From Toxorhynchites rutilus septentrionalis (Eukaryota; Arthropoda; Insecta; Diptera; Culicidae): a stretch of DNA of 64,000 bases. Position 1 is the first letter of the stretch, and each line of letters opens with the position of its first letter. The stretch spans positions 14,426,929-14,490,928 of the forward strand of contig NC_073744.1 of the NCBI RefSeq assembly GCF_029784135.1, given 5' to 3'. The notes under the pieces are model-generated. The model was not told the origin of the DNA. It did not search any database and worked only from the letters and a program-made list of their open reading frames with translations. The position numbers and the translations under genes are program-made. Below are positions 22,494 to 33,649 of the stretch, piece by piece.

Positions 22494-22746
22494 CCCCGTC
22501 GCAGTGTTGCCACATTTAAATCTGTACCAGAGGGGTAAAAATTCTTACCCATCTGTATTTTGACGTAGGACTACGTCTTTCAGGAAGGGTGCCAAATCCG
22601 AAAACAGGTCACGTTTTTATGAAATAAAGTTAACGTTAATAACTATTTTGTCACTGTGAAAGAATTCTCATGATGCAAATCGAATCGAATCGGAAATTCT
22701 CTAAGATTTGTTTGATATGCTATACATTACAATCCCATAGACTTTA

Positions 22747-23150
22747 CAGGTAAACTTCGATATAACGTACATTTCACTTTCAAAATTGTACGTTGTATCG
22801 AATTGTACGTTATATCGAAGCATAATAAAGAACTCACAAACGTAGTCTATAATACATTATTGTGTTGCTGCTTTAGAATAACTTCAATCAGAAGACGAAG
22901 CCAGCCTTTCTCATGATGTTTCCCTTCGTACTGTTGATTAAAGGTTGGTTCATTTAGAATCCGGAATCACAAAACTAGCTGTATTTCGGGATTGATTGAA
23001 GGTACAAAACTTGTTTTATCATCACAATACAGATAATTCATTGTTCTATCAGGAAAAAATATTGAATTTTTTTTTCCTCTACACTTTGGAAATGTGTACG
23101 TTATATCGAGTGACGTTATATCGAGGGTACGTTATATCGAAGTTTCCCTG
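22747..23150. mobile_element. pogo-type MITE (TIR ACTTCGATATAACGTAC)
   Basis: The left end CAGGTAAACTTCGATATAAC and the right end, on the minus strand, CAGGGAAACTTCGATATAAC form inverted repeats of about 24 bp. Both are flanked by TA (22745-22746 and 23151-23152). Extra copies of CGTTATATCGA occur just inside each end. There is no coding capacity. It is 404 bp long and nested in the hAT remnant. Confidence 0.85.
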
Positions 23151-23159
23151 TATATGGTT

Positions 23160-24179
23160 TAAATTGATAAAAAATTGGAAGCATTCCCATTTCCTTATAC
23201 ATTTGTTCTGTCCATTTGTGTGCTTTTCCGAACAGAGCTGTCAATAACGAGCAACTTATCGACGAGCAATGTAGGGGAAATCGTAAGATGTTAAGTCTCC
23301 GTGAACAATGGAAAAGAAGAAGAACGAGGTATTTGCATAGAGTATAAATAGTGGAGCTTGCTGAGGCAAACTTCATTCTTCGTGAGGACACCGACTGGAC
23401 AACACCGTTGCTGGGCGAGGATTCGAATGGTTTTTTCAAGGCAATGGAGGTGGAGAACTAATATGAGGAAAGAGTAGAGTTTTCCAAGGGCCTTTTTGAA
23501 GGCTAGAGGTGAATGGACCGAAGAAGTTTAAAGTCTCTTTAATTCAACAGGGAAAGGAAGGAAAGGCAAACTTTCAGTATCGTTCTAGATACGAAATAAT
23601 GAACACCGCTTGTTCTTCCTTGTTTTGCGCCATCACATGTCTTCGTTTCGGATTGAGCTGTGGACGCGACCAAATTACCCACTCGCTGATGTCTCTGGCA
23701 TTGCAATCTTTGCATGCAACTGACGCCATTGCATTATTGTTTTGAACTACACAGTGGAGAATCATCAAGACAGGCTATAGTCAGCTCACCAAGAAAATAT
23801 GTGTTCTGAAATTTTGTCAGTGATTTAGTTTCGCATGACGGTAGGCAAACTCTCTCCACAAAGGATGACAGCTAAGCTAATCTAGACTGGCAATATTAAC
23901 CGAAAGGGCTTCTGTTGAGAAGAGCGCAAAACGGAGATAAGTGTGTGTATATTCAGTTGCTTCAAGCCATCGGTATATGGATATTTGTGTGCGTACGTGC
24001 GTGCTTCATAGCCCGTACATAAGAATAGTGCATCTTCGCCACGCTGAAAGCCCATTTGTAATGATAAATATAAACAAGGAGGGGAGATAGCGGGAAGGAA
24101 TTATGTACGCTAGGGTATTAGCAATGAATCTCTTCTGATGCAAATATTCAGCCTTTTTCCAAGCTCGGTCAGACATTGC
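23160..24179. other. Unassigned sequence inside the hAT remnant
   Basis: No transposase motifs and no repeat partner were recognised here. It may be a further old insertion or non-coding internal hAT sequence. Confidence 0.35.
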
Positions 24180-24385
24180 GAACACAATAATGAATCACCA
24201 AACAGTTATCGTCAAATGATTCTACAATAAAATAAAACATTTCTGGGCGACCAAACTTATTTCAAAATTTTCGTAGCATTAGAAAATAATATCCGCTATT
24301 ATAAACAAGCGACTTGAATTAAACTACAGCGTAGTTCTACGTCAACAATAAGGTCGTGTCTTGAACACAACCTCCTATATTTTTT
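24180..24385. repeat. Dispersed repeat, inverted copy of 6940-7150
   Basis: It matches the 7-kb repeat in the opposite orientation, including ACAGCGTAGTTCTACGTCAA and GGTCGTGTCTTGAACACAAC. The GACGTAG motif lies at 24318-24337. Confidence 0.65.
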
Positions 24386-24650
24386 TTCTCCAAAAATCTG
24401 TACCAAAAATCTGTACCATCGAAAATATTAGTTGTAGAGAAAAAAATAATTTATTAGCATTCAAAAAATGCTCATTTATTTGCTACAAATACTATATTTA
24501 CATTCGCAAGTCATTCGTGCTTATACAAAGTTTTTTTTTTAATCCAGATTGCATACTATAATTTTTTTTAAATTTCGAGCTGCCACCACGATGTTTGACC
24601 AAATCCTTTGATCTCAAAACAGCGTTCATCGTATCGTTGCTGAGCTGATT

Positions 24651-25085
24651 TCAAAGTTGATTTTTGTTCTGATTATATTCAGAAAAAATTCGCTCGGCAG
24701 TTGCCGAGGAGTGAGGCATAGTGAGAACGTTACAAACAAGGCATCTAAGCGCCGAAAAGGCGAGCGAACCGTCAATTCTTTTTAGGCATCCAATTTTTGT
24801 CCACCAACCCTGCACATGCTCGTTTTCTGAAATTGTGATTTCCTTACGAAGTAATTTTATTTTTAGGCTACAGGAATTATTCTCCACATCAATCCCATTG
24901 TAGAATCCTGGAAACGCTTCTAACACAACGTTAATGCTAGTCGAATAGGAAAAGTTTCTGGGATTTAACATTGCCGCAGACTTGAGCGTCGAATCACCAA
25001 AATCGAATCTTTTTCTCATTTGTTTGATCCATGTAAAAAAACACCGACAAATATCCTTTGAAATGATCTGCCTTTCGCTGTCCAT
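24651..25085 (-). pseudogene. hAT transposase C-terminal fragment (dimerisation domain)
   Basis: The frame ends with LTMPHSSATAERIFSEYNQN, the conserved hAT C-terminal motif (PHSSA.AERIFS) by which transposase subunits associate. Upstream are a WTKIGCLKR block and a FPGFYNGID block typical of the region before it. About 145 codons remain. The hAT catalytic core lies further upstream in a separate fragment, and no continuous reading frame joins them. It is a dead gene. Confidence 0.8.
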
Positions 25086-25216
25086 TGTTCTGACAATTTC
25101 TTCTGCTGCTATTCCAACCTAAAATTCTTGTCGCTTTTCAAATGATTTTCATATTTAATAGAATTAGACATTGAAACAACGTATGATTCCTCGCAGATAT
25201 TAGTGAGAATGATCAA

Positions 25217-25480
25217 CTAAAAATTTTTCAGCTCTTCATGTAGCGTCGTGCATTCAGGTTTTTCAGCCTGGAACAAACGGTTCAATCTGTTGATCTGGGG
25301 CAAAGCATACGTCGCACCGTCCGACGCGAATCCTTTCAGACGATCCTTGTAAGGAATTTCGTCCTTATAAAACTGATCAATCATTGCATTGTAAATGCTT
25401 TTATGATCAACAGCACCTAGCGATACCGTGGCGTAAAAGTCGTCATATACCTTAATGTTGCTTCGTTCAAATGTAAGAAA
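25217..25480 (-). pseudogene. hAT transposase internal fragment
   Basis: The minus-strand frame includes SLGAVDHKSIYNAMIDQFYK, then DEIPYKDRLKGFASDGA. This is the part of the hAT RNase H-like fold with the catalytic-type Asp in ..G.ASDGA. The frame opens further 5' only because the terminal ATCTGTACC repeats happen to lack stops, so codons before about 25480 are not transposase. It precedes the C-terminal piece at 24651-25085. Confidence 0.65.
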
Positions 25481-26057
25481 TTTCACAAATGGAAACAATC
25501 TGTATTTTTGACGAAAATCTGTACGCTGTACCGTACAGAATCTGTACCAAAAGTAACGACAAAATCTGTACCATCCCAGATAAATCTGTACGTGTGGCAG
25601 CACTGTCCAGTCGTATTCAGTTAGAAATTACTTTTGGTTCCTTCACGCAGTTTATCCGTCAGCACGACTCAATAGTCAGTCGGGCGTTTGGTCGCTATCT
25701 TCCTCTACCGACTTGACTATATCATTCCATTCTTCCCCGTCAAATGGACTTCTTTGCATTCTGAAGTGACTCCCCTCCAAAAAAAATCGTTTCTCTCTCT
25801 CTCTCTCTCATGTATCACGTATGCACACTCTTAGGAAAATTTGGTACAATGACGTTTCGATTGTATCACTCTCGATTTTATCACTGAAAATGTTTCGTTC
25901 ATATCACGTTTTTAGAAACAAAAGAAATAATATGCAAATTTGAAGTAGTCGTTGAATTATTGAACAAAAAATGAGGATTAAGCAAAAAAAAAAATTTATA
26001 AGTATTCATACCGCCTCCAGTGATTAGCCGTGTTCACGTAGCTGACGAAAAGCTTTC

Positions 26058-26394
26058 TTAATTTGGAATTTGTAGCGAATATTGCACATTTCTATTGAAA
26101 GCCTTTCGTACTAATTTCGTCAGCTCAGATTCAACAACTATGGATGATTCTGAGCAACTTTCTCTCTGATTGTTTGAAATGAGATGTACGAACTGTGACG
26201 TTTCCCAAGTTTGGACCGCGTAAGAATCAGTTGTACAGGATTTTATTTCGTCGATTGTTGAACTTCCATTTGAAGGTAGCCGGTGATACATTTTTGTGAC
26301 AACTTTTGCGAATTGAAGTTTGTATTTATACGAAGTTTGGAACGACAAATAGGCGAGATAAAAATTCTCCGGGACGTGAACCGAATCGGTGGTA
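26058..26394 (-). CDS. Unrecognised open frame, possibly part of an old element
   Basis: A minus-strand frame of about 110 codons (starting to make sense at VPENFYLAYLSFQTSYKYKL and ending YSLQIPN) abuts the mariner at 26395. Codons upstream of 26394 are mariner sequence read antisense. The remainder includes KVVTKMYHRLPSNG and TDSYAVQTWETSQFVHL, which I do not recognise. It could be a fragment of a host exon, of the neighbouring hAT, or chance. Confidence 0.25.
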
Positions 26395-27122
26395 CAAGGG
26401 TCACTATTTATATTTCGGGAATTGGCAACACTGATGTCATGTGAGTCCATCTGACGGTTCCATCGTAAAGTTTGACATTTTTGACGATATACGTACTCAG
26501 AACATTTTGTCATACGGACGCATTTTGTTTATTTTATATTTAGTTGAAAGTTTGGTCTCGGCAAAAAAATGGAACTGAATCGTGAACATTTTCGTGCGAT
26601 GATTTTTTACGACTTTCGACGTGGATTATTACAACAAGAGTGCGTTAATCAACTTAATTTGACTTCTGGCGATGAAGCTCCACCAAAAACCACTGTATCG
26701 CTGGTATCGTGAATTCAATCGTGGTCGTAGTTCGCTGTCCGACGAGTTTCGTGAAGGTCGTCCAAAATCGACTGTAGTGCCAGAAAACATCGATGCTGTG
26801 CACGAAATGATTAAGCAAGATCGTCATGTAACCTATTGTGCGATTGAGGCATCCCTAAGCATTAGTTCCACCAGCATATATGCGATTTTACATGAATACT
26901 TAGTTGTGCGAAAATAATGTTCACGTTGGATCCCACATAATTTGACAATCGCTCAAAAAAAAAGGCTCGTGTCGATTGGAATAAATGCTTTGAAAATTGG
27001 TTTAAGCGCATGCAAAAGTGTATCGATCATCGTGGCGAGTACTTTGAAAAACAATAAAAATATATTCGCAGCTTAACTATTTGTTTTTGTTCCTATTCCC
27101 GAAATATAAATAGTGACCCTCG
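26395..27122 (+). mobile_element. Internally deleted mariner with intact terminal repeats
   Basis: The ends CAAGGGTCACTATTTATATT (left) and CGAGGGTCACTATTTATATT (right, minus strand) match over about 26 bases and are flanked by TA (26393-26394 and 27123-27124). The element is 728 bp, about 550 short of a usual mariner. The missing part is the catalytic region. The conserved ends suggest a recent or still mobilisable non-autonomous derivative. Confidence 0.87.
26570..27055 (+). pseudogene. Mariner transposase remnant, N and C termini only
   Basis: The start MELNREHFRAMIFYDFRRGL is followed by the first helix-turn-helix region. After a small deletion near 26695 the frame shifts and continues as RWYREFNRGRSSLSDEFREG, RPKSTVVPENIDAVHEMI and the second helix-turn-helix ASLSISSTSIYAILHE. 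After a stop, SRWIPHNLTIAQKKARVDWN is joined directly to the C-terminal block CFENWFKRMQKCIDHRGEYF. The segment with the three catalytic aspartates is gone. The DNA-binding half would be the only functional part, and it too is frameshifted. Confidence 0.85.
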
Positions 27123-27129
27123 TATGTTT

Positions 27130-28560
27130 AAGTAAGTGTGAGCTTTGACTAGTTTTTTTACATGAATGTTATAGGAAGTGACCACTTCCATGTCAAGACT
27201 TACGTGACCGGAAAGATGACATTTCAAAGAAAATAAAAAATGATTCACTTGCAACAAAAACCAAAAAAAATCGTACGTAATTTTGGAGCACTTGCGTCGT
27301 TCTAGTAAAGTAGTGTCTTAATTCGAAAAAGAGTTTCGGCATTTGTGAATTTCAAATATTGTGTGAGGCGGAATGTTTTCAACCGATTAACGGGTAATGG
27401 ATAATTTCAACCAGGTATATAATCTCGATAATCGCGACGAAACTAGTTTACTTTTCAAAATATTAAAACATTACATCAACTTATTCGGAGAAAAAAAGTG
27501 TTGCAGGACTCATTGCTGACAAAACCGAATAACCTTCATATAGTTTTACTGATACTCTTAAACTGTCATTGATAATAATTGGAAGATCGAATAATCTTCG
27601 ATGTTTCAAAGCTTTATCTCTTCCAGTGTACTACCGAGGTTCTGCTGTTACTGGGTGAACCAACAACTATTTAGTGAATGGTCCCAAAACCAGTTTGTTC
27701 CAGAAGATTGTCAGTTTTAACAAAAAAAAAAACTACAACCTTAAACCGTTTTATTAATATGATGGATAACTGTTCTGCGCACCATTATTAATTTGATCTT
27801 AATCCATCGTCAGTCTATTACGTGTACGTGTTAGCGTGATAACAACTACCAGATTATGGATTTGATGGAACCTAGGTTGAGTCCCAACAGAAAATATGAA
27901 AACAAAAATGCCCGGATCAAATAATTACATACAGCATTGTCAGGTGAGAAGCATATTTTGACATACAAATTGCCAATTTTAAAAAATCCATACAAATAAG
28001 AAAATGTCCTATCTAATCCAACGATGTCAATGCCAGGACATGAATAGCTGTGAAGTTTCCTATGTTTGTTGGGTTCCAGCCAACATTCAATGTTGTTCTT
28101 AATACAGATTTTTTTTCCGCTGAACGAAGAAGGGAAAGAAGAGTTAAAAGAACTGGTTCACTTAGGCGATCGGCTGAGTCGTTCATCAGAGTGAATTCCT
28201 TCATCCATCTCAACTCTATGGTCTGATTCCCTTATTCTTTCTTACTTCATGTTTTTTTTTCGTGACGGACAAGGCGAGACGATGCATATAGGGACTTATT
28301 CTACATTTGCCGAATTATTCTACATTATCAGAATCAGAGGAGAGGAGATGACTTGGAAGATGGTAACACTCTACATCCCTTAAGTTTTGACGAGAGCCTG
28401 GCATAAAGGGTTAAACTTCGATAGAGATTTTTTTAGGTTTATTCAGGTTTCTTTCTATTTTTCTTATAAGCAATTGTCCTCAAAGTCCTACGCCAACTTT
28501 CCGTCTGTGCCTCTAGACTCAAACAATTTTTTTCTATTTTGACTCGATTATATACTTGAT
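27130..28560. other. Unassigned A+T-rich sequence
   Basis: No coding motif or repeat partner was recognised. Short A runs and a few T-rich tracts are present. Confidence 0.4.
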
Positions 28561-29114
28561 TGGATTTATTTTATTTATTTATTTATTCATTCCGTCAAAC
28601 GATAGTAGACTACAATTACTTACATAATAATTGATAAAAAAAAACCTAATAAGAAATGATCATTAATATTAGTTCTATATAACTAATGCTGTGTATTTTA
28701 CGATGATCTCTCAGTGATAGATTTTTTTAGTAAATTCTTCGACATTGTCACATCAATTACTTCACTGTACTTGTTGTATGTGTTCATCATTCTATTGATT
28801 GGCCCATTCATAGTTTAAAAAGTTTTAAATGTAATTTTAATAAATTTGAATTTGAATAAATTTCGTGAACGCAAGGTTCGTGACGGCGCATAAAAAAATA
28901 TTTTTTGTAGTATGTTTCCTGAATTAATCTGTTACGAGACCAAGTTAATTAAACATGAAATTTCCGCAATCTCTCTCCGTTTTTCAAGTGTTTCAATACT
29001 TATCAACATGCAACGAGCTTCATAAGGAGGAAGTGGAAATGTTGTCCTACTCAACTTCCTCAGAGCAAATAACACAAATTGTTTCTGAACGGATTCTATT
29101 CGATCGGAGTGCAG

Positions 29115-29354
29115 TTATTGATAGGGTGCCCATACAACACTACAGTATTCTAAAATCGATCTAACATAGGTTACATACAAAGCCTTGATTGTGTATGGAT
29201 CCCTGAAATTGTAAAGAAACCTTTTTATGAATCCGAGCACACTATTTGTCTTATTGATCATCGCGTTGTAGTGCTCGACAAAAGTGAGTTTTGAATCGAG
29301 AATCATACCTAAGTCTCTAATTTTTACACATCTCTCTACAGTTTCAAGACCCAA
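29115..29354 (-). pseudogene. LINE reverse-transcriptase thumb fragment
   Basis: The frame contains VKIRDLGMILDSKLTFVEHY, NAMINKTNSVLGFIKR and SILEYCSVVWAPYQ, the conserved post-catalytic region of Jockey/CR1-type reverse transcriptases. A stop follows directly, and the remaining C-terminal part is decayed. Confidence 0.82.
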
Positions 29355-29724
29355 AGAACATACGAAGTTATAAGCCTCATGTTTTCGAGTATATGTTATA
29401 ATATTACACTTTTTAACATTAATATCCAGAAGACTTTTTACGCATTATTCATAGAAAATATCAATTTCCTATTGAAAGAGTTCGAGATCACAACGCTTAG
29501 TTACTTCCATGTACAATTTCATATCATCAGCATAAATTAGAACGTTGAGGTTGGTTAGTACTATCGGCATATCATTTATGAACAAAATGAGGCCCCCCAC
29601 TAGCCTAAATGAGAACCCTGTGGAACTCCGGATGTGACATTCACTGGACTAGAGGTTTTTCCTCTGAAGTGCACAATCTGTGTTCAATCAAAGTCTACCA
29701 TTAGGGCTCCGAGCCTGTTGGCAA

Positions 29725-32310
29725 GTAAATGTAAATGTAAATGTAAATGTAAATGTAAATGTAAATGTAAATGTAAATGTAAATGTAAATGTAAATGTAA
29801 ATGTAAATGTAAATGTAAATGTAAATGTAAATGTAAATGTAAATGTAAATGTAAATGTAAATGTAAATGTAAATGTAAATGTAAATGTAAATGTAAATGT
29901 AAATGTAAATGTAAATGTAAATGTAAATGTAAATGTAAATGTAAATGTAAATGTAAATGTAAATGTAAATGTAAATGTAAATGTAAATGTAAATGTAAAT
30001 GTAAATGTAAATGTAAATGTAAATGTAAATGTAAATGTAAATGTAAATGTAAATGTAAATGTAAATGTAAATGTAAATGTAAATGTAAATGTAAATGTAA
30101 ATGTAAATGTAAATGTAAATGTAAATGTAAATGTAAATGTAAATGTAAATGTAAATGTAAATGTAAATGTAAATGTAAATGTAAATGTAAATGTAAATGT
30201 AAATGTAAATGTAAATGTAAATGTAAATGTAAATGTAAATGTAAATGTAAATGTAAATGTAAATGTAAATGTAAATGTAAATGTAAATGTAAATGTAAAT
30301 GTAAATGTAAATGTAAATGTAAATGTAAATGTAAATGTAAATGTAAATGTAAATGTAAATGTAAATGTAAATGTAAATGTAAATGTAAATGTAAATGTAA
30401 ATGTAAATGTAAATGTAAATGTAAATGTAAATGTAAATGTAAATGTAAATGTAAATGTAAATGTAAATGTAAATGTAAATGTAAATGTAAATGTAAATGT
30501 AAATGTAAATGTAAATGTAAATGTAAATGTAAATGTAAATGTAAATGTAAATGTAAATGTAAATGTAAATGTAAATGTAAATGTAAATGTAAATGTAAAT
30601 GTAAATGTAAATGTAAATGTAAATGTAAATGTAAATGTAAATGTAAATGTAAATGTAAATGTAAATGTAAATGTAAATGTAAATGTAAATGTAAATGTAA
30701 ATGTAAATGTAAATGTAAATGTAAATGTAAATGTAAATGTAAATGTAAATGTAAATGTAAATGTAAATGTAAATGTAAATGTAAATGTAAATGTAAATGT
30801 AAATGTAAATGTAAATGTAAATGTAAATGTAAATGTAAATGTAAATGTAAATGTAAATGTAAATGTAAATGTAAATGTAAATGTAAATGTAAATGTAAAT
30901 GTAAATGTAAATGTAAATGTAAATGTAAATGTAAATGTAAATGTAAATGTAAATGTAAATGTAAATGTAAATGTAAATGTAAATGTAAATGTAAATGTAA
31001 ATGTAAATGTAAATGTAAATGTAAATGTAAATGTAAATGTAAATGTAAATGTAAATGTAAATGTAAATGTAAATGTAAATGTAAATGTAAATGTAAATGT
31101 AAATGTAAATGTAAATGTAAATGTAAATGTAAATGTAAATGTAAATGTAAATGTAAATGTAAATGTAAATGTAAATGTAAATGTAAATGTAAATGTAAAT
31201 GTAAATGTAAATGTAAATGTAAATGTAAATGTAAATGTAAATGTAAATGTAAATGTAAATGTAAATGTAAATGTAAATGTAAATGTAAATGTAAATGTAA
31301 ATGTAAATGTAAATGTAAATGTAAATGTAAATGTAAATGTAAATGTAAATGTAAATGTAAATGTAAATGTAAATGTAAATGTAAATGTAAATGTAAATGT
31401 AAATGTAAATGTAAATGTAAATGTAAATGTAAATGTAAATGTAAATGTAAATGTAAATGTAAATGTAAATGTAAATGTAAATGTAAATGTAAATGTAAAT
31501 GTAAATGTAAATGTAAATGTAAATGTAAATGTAAATGTAAATGTAAATGTAAATGTAAATGTAAATGTAAATGTAAATGTAAATGTAAATGTAAATGTAA
31601 ATGTAAATGTAAATGTAAATGTAAATGTAAATGTAAATGTAAATGTAAATGTAAATGTAAATGTAAATGTAAATGTAAATGTAAATGTAAATGTAAATGT
31701 AAATGTAAATGTAAATGTAAATGTAAATGTAAATGTAAATGTAAATGTAAATGTAAATGTAAATGTAAATGTAAATGTAAATGTAAATGTAAATGTAAAT
31801 GTAAATGTAAATGTAAATGTAAATGTAAATGTAAATGTAAATGTAAATGTAAATGTAAATGTAAATGTAAATGTAAATGTAAATGTAAATGTAAATGTAA
31901 ATGTAAATGTAAATGTAAATGTAAATGTAAATGTAAATGTAAATGTAAATGTAAATGTAAATGTAAATGTAAATGTAAATGTAAATGTAAATGTAAATGT
32001 AAATGTAAATGTAAATGTAAATGTAAATGTAAATGTAAATGTAAATGTAAATGTAAATGTAAATGTAAATGTAAATGTAAATGTAAATGTAAATGTAAAT
32101 GTAAATGTAAATGTAAATGTAAATGTAAATGTAAATGTAAATGTAAATGTAAATGTAAATGTAAATGTAAATGTAAATGTAAATGTAAATGTAAATGTAA
32201 ATGTAAATGTAAATGTAAATGTAAATGTAAATGTAAATGTAAATGTAAATGTAAATGTAAATGTAAATGTAAATGTAAATGTAAATGTAAATGTAAATGT
32301 AAATGTAAAT
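29725..32310. repeat. (GTAAAT)431 perfect hexanucleotide microsatellite
   Basis: The unit GTAAAT repeats over 2586 bases, exactly 431 times, with no substitution or indel visible. The flanks are GCAA at the left and GCAAGATGAG at the right. Five of the six frames are stop-free (for example Val-Asn, Lys-Cys, Phe-Thr, Leu-His), which explains the very long open frames here. None is evidence of a protein. The array interrupts a LINE reverse transcriptase. Confidence 0.97.
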
Positions 32311-32329
32311 GCAAGATGAGCTTCTACCC

Positions 32330-32627
32330 GTTTTAATAGAGTTCCTGTTATTCCCATACGTTGCAGTTTGAATCCATGTCGACTCGATGAAATATGATGC
32401 TTTCGCTGATTGAACATTTTCTTATTGACAAAGGATTCAAATAAATTAGAGATACAAGATGAAATGGCGATACCACGATAGTTTGTTATGTCAGAACGGT
32501 TTCCCGATTTGAATATGGGAAGAAGAAATGAATTTTTCCACACAGATGGAAATACTGCTGATTTTAGCGATAAGTTGAAAAGCCAGAATAAAGGTTGAAC
32601 AAAGGCATCTGCCAAATTTTTTAACAA
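32330..32627 (-). pseudogene. LINE reverse-transcriptase N-terminal fragment
   Basis: The block SVWKNSFLLPIFKSGNRSDI, then TNYRGIAISSCISNLFES and SSSRHGFK, is the standard entrance of LINE reverse transcriptases. The next part, [19 protein letters not shown], normally lies some 40 residues later, so the block with the first catalytic Asp has been deleted between HGFK and LQRMG. The frame then runs into the hexamer array as Phe-Thr repeats, giving a 979-codon open frame that is an artefact of the array. Confidence 0.82.
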
Positions 32628-33412
32628 TATAGGAGGAATACCATCTGGCCCTGGACCTTTCGATGGATCTAGATCCTCCAGCGCATCAGAAAGTTAGTTA
32701 ACAGTGATTTTATCAATTGAAACCGTTCCGCACATTCTGGTAAGAACGAAAAGTAATCGAAATATTTAGTCACATCAATTGTTTTTTTTTTTTTTGGAAA
32801 AACCGGGCAAATAGATTACTAATATCCTTCTAATTTGATCCAGCAAATTCTTCAAAATTATATTTAATTTTATCGTTGGCGAAATTGAAAAAAATCTTAG
32901 GGTCGGATTTGATATTATTTTCTACACTTGTAATCACCCCTATTCTGTATTTCGATCGATTCGAAGTATTTAGAACGAATTGATAAAATTCCATTCTTTA
33001 TTCCGTTCGAGTAGTTTTTGCATTTCTTTAGATCTGTTTCTCTTCGAACATTAAATGGGAAAAAGTTTCGAAATAAGGAACGCAAAATTATAACTTTAAC
33101 GAAATAACGGTTTCGAACGAAATGGAAATCCGCCGGAATACAGAATAGTTATTATATTGTAGTGATATCTCCGCATCAAGTTCTCTACAAATATCTCTGT
33201 ACTTGGTGAAATTCTCTAACGTTCAGTTTGTTTTGTATCTCTTATGTGCTTTTTGTTTCTTGTTTTTGAGATTCCTAATATCTCGATTGTACCATACGGA
33301 TATTTTTGATCTATTTTGAAGTTTTCTCTGTCTTTTCGGGACATGCTCATTTATGATTTTATAAAGATTGCTATTGGAAATGTCAACAGCTTTGTTAATG
33401 TCATTTTCCTCT

Positions 33413-33622
33413 TTAGGTAGATATTCCCAATTTATGTTGCTTTTTTGTAGTCGTACACAACTTCAAAATCACTTTCATCGGGGCGTGAACTTGTGAATCA
33501 ATGAAAAAGAAGTGTGCAATAGAGATGTGGAATTTTCCGTTTTTCCATAGAGGAGATATAGCTTTCACTACAAGAAATTCTTCCGTACAATTTGTGAACA
33601 ACAAGTCTAGCAATTTTTGCAA
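33413..33622 (-). pseudogene. LINE endonuclease C-terminal fragment
   Basis: The frame opens with KLLDLLFTNCTEEFLVVKAI and SPLWKNGKFHISIAHFFF, matching the final strands of AP-endonuclease-like domains of LINEs (L.DL.FTN ... V..I.PL...D/KFH..I). It is about 50 codons before the pattern fades into a frameshift. Confidence 0.65.
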
Positions 33623-33649
33623 TTTTTTTTGACATTTATCGTTCGACCT

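Larger units (their letters stand above)
22502..25605 (-). mobile_element. hAT transposon remnant with terminal repeats and 8-bp duplication
   Basis: The left end reads CAGTGTTGCCACATTTAAAT and the right end, on the minus strand, reads CAGTGCTGCCACACGTACAG, with CAGTG(T/C)TGCCAC shared. Both ends are followed by clusters of ATCTGTACC-type subterminal repeats. The flanks CCCCGTCG (22494-22501) and TCCAGTCG (25606-25613) agree at six of eight positions, as expected of an old 8-bp hAT duplication. Transposase pieces inside run on the minus strand. A pogo-type MITE at 22747-23150 and a dispersed repeat at 24180-24385 are nested within. Confidence 0.72.
28563..33640 (-). mobile_element. Jockey/CR1-type LINE remnant split by a hexamer array
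   Basis: On the minus strand, in order, are the end of an endonuclease domain (33413-33622), a linker region with several stops, the start of a reverse transcriptase (32627-32330), the GTAAAT array, the active-site region (29720-29400, with GTTCCACAGGGTTC for VPQGS and TATGCTGATGAT for YADD at 29523-29534), and the thumb (29354-29115). The 3' end has AATAAATAAATAAATAAAAT-type short repeats near 28563-28590. Without the array it would be about 2.5 kb. The assignment to Jockey or CR1 is by motif style and is not decided. Confidence 0.82.

Noticed and set aside
29634..32336. Open frames of 876-979 codons with Lys-Cys, Val-Asn, Leu-His or Phe-Thr dipeptide repeats
   Set aside because: All come from the GTAAAT array, which lacks stops in five of six frames. 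They have no start, domain or flank that supports translation.
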